From the NCBI GenBank assembly GCA_963698565.1, contig CAVORH010000028.1:124001-188000 (forward strand): DNA of 64,000 nucleotides. The letters are read 5' to 3'. A model generated the notes under the pieces. It saw nothing but the letters and a program-made list of their open reading frames with translations, had not been told where the DNA came from and did not search any database. Of this stretch, positions 1 through 8,660 are shown one piece after another (positions within the stretch are counted from its first letter, which is position 1; every line of letters starts with the position of its first letter). This stretch comes from Sva-07 sp963698565 (GTDB lineage: Bacteria > Actinomycetota > Acidimicrobiia > Acidimicrobiales > Ilumatobacteraceae). A program made the position numbers and the translations under genes.

Positions 1-2041
1 TCGCCAGCGTGCGGCGGGCGAGGGCCACGGCGTCGGCGGCCGCTCGCAGGTCGCCCGAGACGATCGTGAGATCGGATGCCTCGATCGCGACGTCGGCGCC
101 CGTGCCGACGGCGATCCCGAGGTCGGCACGGGCGAGCGCCGGGGCATCGTTGATGCCGTCGCCCACCATGGCGACTCGTCGCCCCTCGGCCTGCAGGCGG
201 GTGATCTCCGCTGCCTTGCCGTCGGGGAGGACCTCGGCGATCACGTGGTCGACACCGACCGCGTCCCCGACCGCACGAGCGGTGCGGGCGTTGTCGCCGG
301 TGAGCAACGTGACCTCGAGGCCGAGGTCGTGGAACGCAGCGATCGCTTCGGCGGACGTCGCCTTGATCGTGTCGGCGACGACCAGCACCGCCTCCGCCGT
401 CGCTCCCCGTCCGACGAACACGGCCGTGCGGCCCTTGGACTCGGCCGAGGATGCAGCGGCTGCCACGTCGCTCGTCAAGGTGTCGAACAATCGCCGCCGG
501 CCAACCCGCACCTCGACACCGTCGACGGTTGCCGACACCCCGATCCCGGGCCGGTTGACGAACCCCTCGACCACGCACGACGACGAGGTCGACGAACCTG
601 CCGCTGCGATCGTCCGGGCGATCGGATGCTCGGACCTCGCTTCGACGGCCGCGGCCAGCCGGAGCAGTTCGTCGGTGTCCGCTCCCGGCGCCAGGACCTC
701 GACGAGCGCCATCCGGCCCTCGGTGACGGTGCCGGTCTTGTCGAGCACGATCGTGTCGATGCGGCGGGTGTCCTCGAGGACCTCCCCGCCCTTGATGATC
801 ACGCCGAGCTGCGCCGCACGTCCGGTGCCCACCATGATGCCGAGCGGCGTGGCGAGGCCGAGGGCACACGGGCAGGCGATGATCAGCACCGCCACCGCCG
901 CGGTGAACGCTGCGTCGGCGTCGCCCGTGATTGCGAGCCAGGCGAGCAACGTCACGACCGCCACACCGATCGCCACCGGCACGAACACGGCGGCGACCCG
1001 GTCGGCGAGCCGCTGCACCTCCGCCCGGCTGCCCTGGGCCTCGTCGACGAGGCGGATGATCTGGGCGAGCGCGGTGTCGGAGCCGACCCGTGTGGCCTCG
1101 ACGACGAGCGAGCCGTTGGCGTTCACGGTCGAACCGATCACCTCGTCACCTGGTGCGACCTCGACCGGCACGGGTTCACCGGTGATCATCGACGTGTCGA
1201 TGGCGGAGTGACCCTCGACGATCAGCCCGTCGGTGGCGATCTTCTCGCCCGGCCGCACGACGAAGCGCATGCCCGGTGTGAGCACCTCGATGGGGACATC
1301 GGTGCCGTCCTCGAGACGGGCGGTCTTCACCCCGAGATCGGCGAGGGCCCGGATCGCGTCGCCGGAGCGCCGCTTGGCACGGATCTCGAGCCACTTGCCG
1401 ATGAGGATCAGCGTGATGATGACGGCGCCGGTCTCGTAGTAGATGTGCAGTCCGTCGCCGCCCATCACCATGCCGCTCATGCCGCTCATGCCCGACGAGC
1501 CGGTGGTCGCGTCGTCACCGATGCTGCCGACCAGCACCACGGTCGACCAGATCCAGGCCGACAGCGTGCCCATCGACACCAAGGTGTCCATCGTGGTCGT
1601 GCCGTGGCGCAGGTTCATCCACGCCGCCCGGTGGAAGCCCCACCCGCACCAGAACACGATCGGGGTGGCGAGGACGGCGACCACCCACTCCCAGCCGTCG
1701 AACTGGAGCGGCGGCACCATCGACAACGCGACGACCGGCACGCCGAGGATGAGTGCGACGATCCAGCGCCGACGCAGATCGGCTTCGCGGCGCCGCTCGG
1801 CTTCGTCGTGGTCGCTCGACACCGGAGCCTCGTAGCCGAGCCGCTCGATCGCGAGCCGCAATTCGTCGTCGGCGACCGACGGATCGTGGACGACGGTCGC
1901 ACGGCCGTTGGCGAAGTTCACGCGAGCTTCGGTCACCCCGTCGAGCTTGGTCAGCGTGCGTTGGATCCGGTTCGCGCACGCCGCGCACGTCATGCCCTCG
2001 ACCGCGATGTCGGATCGCTGAACGCTCGGCGTGGACGTCAT
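1..2041 (-). CDS. copA: Copper-type P1B ATPase (CopA-like), 3' end outside window
   Basis: This is a heavy-metal-translocating P-type ATPase, probably exporting Cu(I) across the plasma membrane. Reading down from ATG at 2041, about 680 residues are visible. They comprise an N-terminal HMA domain with GMTCAAC (Cys19/Cys22), a Met-rich external loop near residues 182-195 (repeated SGM), the transmembrane CPC ion-site motif near residue 390 (866-874), the phosphorylation motif DKTGT near 434 (728-742), SEHPIA near 472 and GDGINDAP near 627. Only the last membrane helices lie beyond base 1. CPC plus the Met-rich loop favours monovalent copper; silver is possible. Its promoter (2049-2080) carries a MerR-type dyad, and TAGACT ends 7 nt before the ATG, so the message is probably leaderless. 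Confidence 0.93.
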   Translation of the reverse strand, partial: MTSTPSVQRSDIAVEGMTCAACANRIQRTLTKLDGVTEARVNFANGRATVVHDPSVADDELRLAIERLGYEAPVSSDHDEAERRREADLRRRWIVALILGVPVVALSMVPPLQFDGWEWVVAVLATPIVFWCGWGFHRAAWMNLRHGTTTMDTLVSMGTLSAWIWSTVVLVGSIGDDATTGSSGMSGMSGMVMGGDGLHIYYETGAVIITLILIGKWLEIRAKRRSGDAIRALADLGVKTARLEDGTDVPIEVLTPGMRFVVRPGEKIATDGLIVEGHSAIDTSMITGEPVPVEVAPGDEVIGSTVNANGSLVVEATRVGSDTALAQIIRLVDEAQGSRAEVQRLADRVAAVFVPVAIGVAVVTLLAWLAITGDADAAFTAAVAVLIIACPCALGLATPLGIMVGTGRAAQLGVIIKGGEVLEDTRRIDTIVLDKTGTVTEGRMALVEVLAPGADTDELLRLAAAVEARSEHPIARTIAAAGSSTSSSCVVEGFVNRPGIGVSATVDGVEVRVGRRRLFDTLTSDVAAAASSAESKGRTAVFVGRGATAEAVLVVADTIKATSAEAIAAFHDLGLEVTLLTGDNARTARAVGDAVGVDHVIAEVLPDGKAAEITRLQAEGRRVAMVGDGINDAPALARADLGIAVGTGADVAIEASDLTIVSGDLRAAADAVALARRTLA

Positions 2042-2048
2042 GTACGCC

Positions 2049-2080
2049 AGTCTAAAGGTTCCATCCGACTGGAAGGTCAA
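2049..2080 (-). promoter_or_regulatory. copA promoter with MerR-family operator
   Basis: On the minus strand TTGACC (2075-2080) and TAGACT (2049-2054) are separated by 20 bp, the over-long spacer typical of MerR-activated promoters. Inside the spacer lies the dyad TTCCA-N6-TGGAA (2059-2074). The ATG follows 7 nt after the -10 box. A nearly identical dyad precedes the neighbouring merR gene, so the MerR protein probably acts at both sites. Confidence 0.8.
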
Positions 2081-2111
2081 GCACGCACGTCGCGGCCCCG
2101 CCGATCGGGGA

Positions 2112-2513
2112 TCACCGATCGGTGGCGATCACCTGGCATCGATGCGGATCGGTGCACGACGCCGGATCGAGCGTCCGCGCTCGTTCCGCGAGTTCGAGGA
2201 GTTCGGCCCTCGCCAACTGCAGCCGCTGGATCTGCTCGTCGATCTCGGTCAGATGACGCTCGAGCAGCGCGCGGGTGTGATCACACGACCGCGATCCGGC
2301 GTCCTTCAGTTCGAGCACCGACTTGATCTCGGAGAGCGACAGCCCCGACGCCTGCGCATCGCGGATGAACCGCAGGCGCTGCACGGCATCATCGCCGTAC
2401 TCTCGGTACCCCGACGGCGTGCGGGTCGGCTCGGCGAGCAGGTCGACCGATTCGTAGTACCTGATCGTCTTGGTGCTGACGCCCGTGTGCTCGGCAAGCG
2501 TTCCGATCCGCAT
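2112..2513 (-). CDS. MerR-family metal-responsive regulator
   Basis: This is a 133-residue transcription factor with an N-terminal winged helix (RIGTLAEHTGVSTKTIRYYE), a dimerisation coiled coil (about 80-112) and a C-terminal metal loop Cys120-x5-Cys126. It very likely activates the downstream copA gene by untwisting its 20-bp-spaced promoter. Cys77 occupies the position that is Ser in copper-sensing CueR and Cys in the divalent sensors ZntR and MerR, so the metal specificity is not a plain CueR match. TAGCGT (2520-2525) lies 6 nt before the ATG, implying a leaderless, autoregulated message. The metal identity is unresolved; family assignment is secure. Confidence 0.9.
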   Translation of the reverse strand: MRIGTLAEHTGVSTKTIRYYESVDLLAEPTRTPSGYREYGDDAVQRLRFIRDAQASGLSLSEIKSVLELKDAGSRSCDHTRALLERHLTEIDEQIQRLQLARAELLELAERARTLDPASCTDPHRCQVIATDR

Positions 2514-2519
2514 CGCGAC

Positions 2520-2550
2520 ACGCTACCGAACCTTCCATCCGGCTGGAAGG
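2520..2550 (-). promoter_or_regulatory. merR promoter and operator dyad
   Basis: A perfect 7-bp dyad CCTTCCA-N6-TGGAAGG spans 2531-2550, directly upstream of a TAGCGT -10 box (2520-2525). The core matches the copA operator except at the centre and two flanking bases. No good -35 hexamer is visible at MerR-type spacing, so repression or weak autoregulation is more likely here than activation. Confidence 0.7.
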
Positions 2551-2568
2551 CCAGGTTCCAACGGCTCG

Positions 2569-4602
2569 TCAGCCGACGGGAGCGCAGGCGCCGACGGGTT
2601 CGTCGTAGCGCGGATCGCCGACCCACTCGCCACCCGCCCACACAGCCGGATCGACCGGGTCGAGACCGTCGAACTGGGCATCGAGGGTGGTCGCCAACCA
2701 CGCCGCGAAGTTGGCGGCGCCGGCCGGGCACACGTGGATCAGATCTCGCTTGCGTTCGGGTGCGCCGTCGCCGTTCACGTCGAGCACCGCGGGGTACGCC
2801 CACACGTCGCTGGCGTCGAGGAACACGATGTGACCGTCGGAACCGGCGGCGACATCGGCCGCAACCGCCGCGAGGCGGTCGAGTTCGGCGTTGACGTCGT
2901 CGTCGCCGGTCGGCGGCGAACTGACCACGATGAGCTGGCCGTCGGACGGGAGCATGTCGGCGAGTTCGCGGAGCCCGGCCGCATAGTCGTCGTCGTCGAT
3001 GTCGGCGTCCCAGGTCGACACCACGATCAGCACGGTGTCGGCCGACGCCGCCACGATGCGGTCGTCGAGCTGCGAGGTCAGCCGCAGCGAATCGTTCGGA
3101 CCGAGCAACCTGATGCCGGGGTAGGAGCCGGCACCCATCGTGAGCCCGGCATCGGTCAGTGCCACGTCGACCGCCGGCGCAAGATCGAACGCCACCGAGT
3201 CGCCCGCCCAGATCGCCGAGGAGATCGTGCGTCGCTCGGGCAGCGGCTCGACGACCGGGGGAACGGACTCGTCACCAGCGGCATCACCGGCGTCGTCGCC
3301 GACCACGGCATCGGTCGAACTCGGCGCAACCGTGTCTTCCGAGACGGCATCGCCCGGCGGCGCGATGGTCACGATCGTCGGATCGAAGGCAGCGATCTCG
3401 GTCTCCGGCTCGGGGAGGAGGAACAGGTACGCCAGCAGGCCGATCACCGAGGCGACGAGCACGATCACGCCGGGCCGTCCTCGTACCCACGACACCCGGT
3501 GGCGCAGCGGGTCCTCGACGATCCGGTACGACGCGTAGGCCGCGACGAACGACGCAGCGATGCGAACCGCGGCGAGGCCCACCCCGTCGAAGCCCATCCG
3601 TTCCGGCGACATGATCACGTACAGCGGCCAGTGCCACAGGTACAGGCCGTACGACAGGACCCCGATCCATGCGAGCGGGCGCCAGCCGAGCGCGGAGAGG
3701 CTCCGGCCGCGGGGGGCGGTGGCCACGAGCACCACGATCGTCGCGCAGGCCACCGAGTGCAGGAGCAGCCCTCCCCGGTACAGCGCGCTCGCGCTCGCGC
3801 CGTCGATCGCGAACCACGACCAGAGGATCCCAGCTCCGATCGCGCCGATCACGAGATCGATCCGGTCACCGAGCCGAGCGACGAAGCGACGGGCGAGGGC
3901 CCGAGCCGGCGCGGTGGCAGCGAGCGCACCCACGAGCAGCGACGCCGCTCGCGTGTCGGTTCCCATGTACACACGTGTGGGATCGCCACCCTGGTAGAGG
4001 ACGAGCATCGTCACCAACGACACGGCCGAGCCGACGATCGCCACGACGACGAGCGTTCGCTGCGGTCGACGCGACCACGCCCAGATCGCCGCAACGGCGA
4101 GCGGCCAGAGCACGTAGAACTGCTCCTCGATCGCGAGGCTCCACAGGTGGTCGAACATCGCTGGTTGGGCGAAGGAGGCCCAATAGCCGGTCGAGTCGGC
4201 GATGAAGTGCCAGTTCGCCATGTAGACGACCGCCCACGGTCCGTCGCTCTTCACGCCATCGAGTTCGGCCGGGCTGCCGAACCACCACGACCACGTCGCG
4301 ATCAGTGCGATCATCACGAAGACCGCGGGGAGGAGCCGGCGGAACCGCCGACCCCAGAACGTCATCAGGTTCGCCGTTCCGCTGTCGGAGTCGCGGATCA
4401 GCAGCGAGGTGATGAGGAAGCCGGACAGCGCGAAGAAGAGGTCGACGCCGAGAAACCCTCCCTGCAGGTACCCGGCGTGGAAGACCAACACCGCGATCAC
4501 CGCCGCTGCGCGCAGGCCGTCGAGCCCCGGGACGTGGGTCCAGGCCGTCTGCGGCGGGGCAGCCGGATCGAGCGGCTCCAGCCGCGGTGCCGTGACGGTC
4601 AC
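2569..4602 (-). CDS. OafA/YrhL-type membrane O-acyltransferase with SGNH domain
   Basis: This 677-residue protein has an N-terminal acyltransferase-3 membrane domain (about residues 25-370, around ten hydrophobic segments, starting PGLDGLRAAAVIAVLVFH with the conserved early His). A Pro/Asp/Thr-rich linker (about 395-450) leads to a C-terminal extracytoplasmic SGNH hydrolase-like domain with WAGDS near 465 and DLIHVCPAG near 640. Such proteins O-acetylate cell-wall or exported glycans; the substrate here is unknown. The start is GTG, with TACTCT 6 nt upstream, suggesting leaderless transcription. It is not in an obvious polysaccharide cluster, although galT follows. Confidence 0.88.
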   Translation of the reverse strand: MTVTAPRLEPLDPAAPPQTAWTHVPGLDGLRAAAVIAVLVFHAGYLQGGFLGVDLFFALSGFLITSLLIRDSDSGTANLMTFWGRRFRRLLPAVFVMIALIATWSWWFGSPAELDGVKSDGPWAVVYMANWHFIADSTGYWASFAQPAMFDHLWSLAIEEQFYVLWPLAVAAIWAWSRRPQRTLVVVAIVGSAVSLVTMLVLYQGGDPTRVYMGTDTRAASLLVGALAATAPARALARRFVARLGDRIDLVIGAIGAGILWSWFAIDGASASALYRGGLLLHSVACATIVVLVATAPRGRSLSALGWRPLAWIGVLSYGLYLWHWPLYVIMSPERMGFDGVGLAAVRIAASFVAAYASYRIVEDPLRHRVSWVRGRPGVIVLVASVIGLLAYLFLLPEPETEIAAFDPTIVTIAPPGDAVSEDTVAPSSTDAVVGDDAGDAAGDESVPPVVEPLPERRTISSAIWAGDSVAFDLAPAVDVALTDAGLTMGAGSYPGIRLLGPNDSLRLTSQLDDRIVAASADTVLIVVSTWDADIDDDDYAAGLRELADMLPSDGQLIVVSSPPTGDDDVNAELDRLAAVAADVAAGSDGHIVFLDASDVWAYPAVLDVNGDGAPERKRDLIHVCPAGAANFAAWLATTLDAQFDGLDPVDPAVWAGGEWVGDPRYDEPVGACAPVG

Positions 4603-4633
4603 GAGGACAGAGTACCGATTGGCCCCGAGTCGA

Positions 4634-5665
4634 TTACAGCAGCTCGCGTAGCCGGGACGCGGCCCGCTCCGGCGTCATGTCGCGCTGCAGGTTCGCGAGC
4701 AGCTCGTAGCTGGCCGGCATCTTCGCCACATCGGCGGATCGCAGCAGCGGCGGGAAGTAGTGAGCATGGAGTTGCCACGCGTCCTCGTGACCCAGCGGCG
4801 CCGTGTGCCACCCCGAGCAGTACGGGAACGGCGTGTCGAACACGGCGTCGAACGAACGCAGCATCGAGCCCAGGATGTCGGCGAGCAGGTCGCACTCGTC
4901 GGCCTGGAGGTCGGTGAGCGCTGCCAGTGGCCGCCTCGGCAGCACGAGGGTCTCGAACGGCCAGTAGGCCCAGTACGGCACCACGACCACCCACGCATCG
5001 TTCACCGCGACGATCCGCTCGTCCCGTTCGAGCTCGCGCTCGACGTAGTCGAGGAGCATCGGGCGGCCGTGTACGGCGTGGTGGCGACGTTGGGTGTCGA
5101 GCTCCTTGGCCGCCTCGGTGGGCAGGAACTGCGATGCCCAGATCTGGCCGTGGGGGTGAGCGTTCGACGCCCCTGCCATCGATCCTCGCGTCTCGAAGAT
5201 CTGCACCCATCGATGGGTACCGAGCAGGTCGTCGAGCTGCGTGCGCCAGAGGTGGACCACACGCACCAGGTCGGCATGGTCCATGGTCGCGAGCGTGAGA
5301 TCGTGGCGAGGGGAGAAGCAGATCACCCTGCACTCTCCCGTCGCTGCGTCGACCTGGAAGAGCGGGTCATCGCCCGCAGGTGGCTGTGGAACGTCGCGCA
5401 GCAGTGCCGGGAAGTCGTTGTCGAACACGAACGTCGAGTCGTACTCGGGGTTGCGGAGTCCGCCCGCGCGCTCGTTGCCCGGGCAGAGGTAGCACTCCGG
5501 GTCGTAGGCAGGGACCGCCGCCACCGGCGGTCCGGCTCGGCCGTTCCACGGCCGCTCGGTTCGCTGTGGTGACACCACGACCCAGTCGCCCGTCAGCGGA
5601 TCGAATCGTCGGTGGGGATGACGGGCAGGGTCGAACTCCACCGGCGCAGCGTAGGTCGACGTCAC
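4634..5665 (-). CDS. galT: Galactose-1-phosphate uridylyltransferase
   Basis: GalT exchanges galactose-1-phosphate with UDP-glucose in the Leloir pathway. The 343-residue length fits the family, and the nucleotidylated-His motif HPHGQIW is present in SNAHPHGQIWAS, with RTERPWNG near the N-terminus and Cys residues in YLCPGNER. The start is GTG. It lies 22 bp downstream of ppk2 on the same strand, so the two may be co-transcribed. No galK or galE is seen in the window, so the rest of the pathway must lie elsewhere. Confidence 0.93.
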   Translation of the reverse strand: MTSTYAAPVEFDPARHPHRRFDPLTGDWVVVSPQRTERPWNGRAGPPVAAVPAYDPECYLCPGNERAGGLRNPEYDSTFVFDNDFPALLRDVPQPPAGDDPLFQVDAATGECRVICFSPRHDLTLATMDHADLVRVVHLWRTQLDDLLGTHRWVQIFETRGSMAGASNAHPHGQIWASQFLPTEAAKELDTQRRHHAVHGRPMLLDYVERELERDERIVAVNDAWVVVVPYWAYWPFETLVLPRRPLAALTDLQADECDLLADILGSMLRSFDAVFDTPFPYCSGWHTAPLGHEDAWQLHAHYFPPLLRSADVAKMPASYELLANLQRDMTPERAASRLRELL

Positions 5666-5687
5666 GCCACGACCGTGTTCGCCCGCT

Positions 5688-6479
5688 TCAGTAGATCTGC
5701 GGGACGACGTTCAGCTGATCGACCGGTGGTCGTTCGTAGCCGTCGTCGGGCCGGACGTCAGGGAGCTCGACGTCGGGGTAGCTCACGGTCTCGTACGGCA
5801 CGAGCGACAGCAGATGACTGATCGTGTTGAGGCGTGCGCGGCGCTTGTCGTCGCCGTCGACCTCCCACCACAACGCCTCGGGGATCGAGGTGTGCTCGAC
5901 CATGATGTCCTTGGCGCGCGAGTACTCGTTCCACTTGGTCTGCGAACGGGCATCGATGTCGGAGAACTTCCATCGTTTGGCCGGGTCGCTCAGCCGCTCC
6001 TCGAAGCGCTTCATCTGGACGTCGTTCGACACCGAGAACCAGTACTTGACGACCTGGATGCCCGACCGGGTGAGCATGCGCTCGAACTCGGGGACCGACC
6101 GCATGAACTCCCAGTACTCGGCATCGGTGCAGAACCCGAGCACGTGCTCGACCCCCGCCCGGTTGTACCACGAGCGATCGAACACCACCATCTCGCCCGC
6201 AGACGGCAGCTGAGCGACGTAGCGCTGGAAGTACCACTGGGTGCGCTCCCGATCGGTCGGCTTGGGAAGCGCCACGACACGGCACGCCCGCGGGTTGAGC
6301 GGCGCCGTGAGCCGGCTGATGGTGCTGCCCTTGCCGGCCGCGTCGCGGCCCTCGAAGATCACCACGAGCCGATGACCGGTGCTGCGGATCCACTCGAGCA
6401 TCCGGACCAGTTCGAGCTGGAGCCGGGCGAGTTCGGCCTCGTAGTCCGATCGCGGCATCTTGCCGGTACCACGTGACAT
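5688..6479 (-). CDS. ppk2: Polyphosphate kinase 2
   Basis: PPK2 uses polyphosphate to phosphorylate nucleoside mono- or diphosphates. The 263-residue single-domain protein has Walker A (FEGRDAAGKGS, about 43-53), Walker B/lid elements (VVFDRSWYNRAGVEHV) and KYWFSVS, typical of class I, ADP- or GDP-preferring members; preference cannot be fixed by eye. TAAGGT (6486-6491) lies 6 nt before the ATG, consistent with a leaderless transcript that continues into galT. Confidence 0.92.
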   Translation of the reverse strand: MSRGTGKMPRSDYEAELARLQLELVRMLEWIRSTGHRLVVIFEGRDAAGKGSTISRLTAPLNPRACRVVALPKPTDRERTQWYFQRYVAQLPSAGEMVVFDRSWYNRAGVEHVLGFCTDAEYWEFMRSVPEFERMLTRSGIQVVKYWFSVSNDVQMKRFEERLSDPAKRWKFSDIDARSQTKWNEYSRAKDIMVEHTSIPEALWWEVDGDDKRRARLNTISHLLSLVPYETVSYPDVELPDVRPDDGYERPPVDQLNVVPQIY

Positions 6480-6516
6480 CCGACGACCTTAACGCGCACC
6501 CTCGAGCTGCTCGTCC

Positions 6517-7695
6517 TCAGCCGCAGTAGCCGAGCGAACAACGATCGGCGGGCGCCATCGTGGGCGCGGGGGCGCCGATCGCGGCGAACGTGGGGCGGTA
6601 CACCTCCGTGGCGACGCCGTCCCACCGATTGTGCGACAGGCCGAAGAACAGCTGGCCGACATCGGTGGTCGGGACCCAACTGGCGAAGTAGGTGTTGCAG
6701 TCGACGGGGCACTTGGGCACCGCCGCGATCTCCGCGACGACGCGGAACGGGCCCGTCGGTCGATCGGCACGCTCGACGAGGATCCGGTCGCCCCACCAGT
6801 CGTCGACCTTGGTGATCGACATCCAGTTGTTGCCCGACACGACGATCTGGCTGGCGTTGACCATCCGATCGGTCGTGTCGATGACCGGAACTGCGAGCGC
6901 CGGGTCGGTACTCCAACCGCGTCCCGTCCAGTACGTCGGCGCATCGAAGAGCTGCCCCTTCGGCACGCGGCCGAGGGTGACCCGATCGCTGCACTGCTGG
7001 TCGTGCGCGAGCACGAAGATGTACGGGTCGAAGCCGAACTGCCGGTGGCACTGCGCATACAGGTAGGTCCACGAGGTGTCGGATTCGATCGACCAGCCGT
7101 AGAGGTCCGTGCCGGCGTTCGGGGGTCGGCCGACCACCTGGACGGCGAGGGTGTCGACGTCGACGCCGGCAACGGCGGTGGCGACCGGTTCCGTACGTTC
7201 GAGGTAGCTCGGGCCGAGTTCCACCATCTCGGCCGCGAAGACGTAGAGCCGACCGTCGGCGCCCATCTCGGCCCCGAGCGGCCAGAACCAGCGGGAGAAG
7301 CGGGCGGTCTCCGCCGCGAAGAGCCACGGCTGCGGATCGGCCGCACTGCCGCTCATCAGCACCGTGAAGCAACTCCCGCTCTGGATCATGCCGACGTTGT
7401 GCACGAGCGTGGTCGCGCCGTTGGGGAGTCGCACCTCGGCGTCCTGGAACGTCCACAGGACGCGCCCGTCGGGGAGCTGCGTGGCGCGCTGATAATCGGC
7501 ACCCACGACCCCGCCGGGCTCGGTGTCGAACAACCGGTTCAGCTGATCGGGCGACACCCGCGGCAGGCAGACTGCGCCGGGGCGGAAGAGCCCCGACGCG
7601 GCGGCGGTCGGCGAGGCCCCTCGTTGGCCGACACCGATCGCCACCACCACGAACAGCCCGAGTGCGAGGGCGAGCGTGCGCCACCGGGTCGTCAT
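6517..7695 (-). CDS. Exported beta-propeller-like protein of unknown function
   Basis: This 392-residue protein starts with a signal peptide or membrane anchor (TLALALGLFVVVAIGVG). The rest is rich in Trp, Gly and short beta-like repeats, for example RVLWTFQDAEVR, LYVFAAEM, WSIESDTSWTYLYAQ and GQLFFGLSHNRWDG. This resembles DUF4185-type secreted propeller proteins, a tentative comparison. Several Cys residues, including a C-terminal CSLGYCG, suggest disulfides outside the cytoplasm. It overlaps the upstream exported-protein gene by 4 nt (ATGA), so the two are translationally coupled. No catalytic motif was recognised. Confidence 0.7.
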   Translation of the reverse strand: MTTRWRTLALALGLFVVVAIGVGQRGASPTAAASGLFRPGAVCLPRVSPDQLNRLFDTEPGGVVGADYQRATQLPDGRVLWTFQDAEVRLPNGATTLVHNVGMIQSGSCFTVLMSGSAADPQPWLFAAETARFSRWFWPLGAEMGADGRLYVFAAEMVELGPSYLERTEPVATAVAGVDVDTLAVQVVGRPPNAGTDLYGWSIESDTSWTYLYAQCHRQFGFDPYIFVLAHDQQCSDRVTLGRVPKGQLFDAPTYWTGRGWSTDPALAVPVIDTTDRMVNASQIVVSGNNWMSITKVDDWWGDRILVERADRPTGPFRVVAEIAAVPKCPVDCNTYFASWVPTTDVGQLFFGLSHNRWDGVATEVYRPTFAAIGAPAPTMAPADRCSLGYCG

Positions 7696-8615
7696 GGCAG
7701 CACCGGCGGGATCCCCACCACGAACGGTCGTCCATCGACGCGACCGGCGGCCAGCACGATGTCGACCGGTGCCGAGTCGTTCCCGTAGGTCGCCACGGCT
7801 CGGGTCGAGTGGCCGGGCGCGATCTCGACGCGCACGTCATCGGGTCGGGCGCACTCCGCCGTAGCGCACCAGGCCGTGAGCGCGGCGGCGATGCCGTCGA
7901 CGCTGCGGTCCGCGAGCAACCGCTCGTCGGCGAGGCGCGCCAGATCCGGCCGATCGACGTCGTCGCCCTCGACGACGGCCAACAGTCCCGCCGCGGTCAG
8001 GACGTCGCCGGACGCCAGCGCATCGAAGTAGCCGTCGACGATCTCCATGGTGTCCTCGATCTCCGCGAGGAGGTCGACGGACACAACCGCCTCGATCGAC
8101 CATCGCTGGGGAGGGTCGGGCGCACGCCGCAGGGTGAGGATCTCGGCGCGGTCGGTCAGTTCGCCAGTGGGATCCCGATACGTCGCGACGTAGCGGACGT
8201 CGACCGTCGACGCTCCGTCACCACGGTCGTCGCCGTCGGTTCCGACCGGCGACAGGGCGAAATCGACGAACACCCTGCCGGCGGCGCAGCGATCCCAGCA
8301 CACCTCACCGACACCCGCGGTCTCCCCGTCGCTCGCAGCACCCGATGCTTCACCGAATCGGACCCGGTCGTCGAGGCAGCCAGGAGAGGGCGCGTGCTGA
8401 CGCCGAGCGATCAGTTCGCGTTCCACGATCGTGCCGATCGGCTCCTCGCACGTGAGCGGATCGACCGGGGCGGGCACGGTGCTCGGCGGCGCCGCATCGA
8501 TTCCGGCGGACACCTCGACCGGTGGCAGCGCTCCGGGGTCGCCGGCCCCGCACGCTGACATCGGCACGGCCAGCGCGGCGAACAGGACGAGAAGACGACG
8601 GTCGACGCAACGCAA
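7692..8615 (-). CDS. Predicted lipoprotein, unknown function
   Basis: The protein has a hydrophobic signal segment ending in the lipobox-like VPMSAC, then a Pro/Ser/Thr-rich spacer and a roughly 250-residue extracytoplasmic domain with paired Cys residues (CWDRCAAG, CATAEC). An ATG at 8657 is possible, but it places about 17 polar residues before the signal peptide. TTG at 8615 or a nearby GTG gives a normal lipoprotein signal, so I prefer the shorter start with moderate certainty. It overlaps the next gene by 4 nt, and alkA ends just upstream, so it is probably part of a four-gene run. No family recognised. Confidence 0.6.
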   Translation of the reverse strand: MRCVDRRLLVLFAALAVPMSACGAGDPGALPPVEVSAGIDAAPPSTVPAPVDPLTCEEPIGTIVERELIARRQHAPSPGCLDDRVRFGEASGAASDGETAGVGEVCWDRCAAGRVFVDFALSPVGTDGDDRGDGASTVDVRYVATYRDPTGELTDRAEILTLRRAPDPPQRWSIEAVVSVDLLAEIEDTMEIVDGYFDALASGDVLTAAGLLAVVEGDDVDRPDLARLADERLLADRSVDGIAAALTAWCATAECARPDDVRVEIAPGHSTRAVATYGNDSAPVDIVLAAGRVDGRPFVVGIPPVLP

Positions 8616-8660
8616 GAGCCAAGGTTCCCACAGGTCGGCCGCCGCCTGAAGCGGCACCCG

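Noticed and set aside
9..2326. Long plus-strand reading frames opposite copA
   Set aside because: They are antisense to a complete set of P-type ATPase motifs; GC-rich codon bias leaves the opposite strand open.
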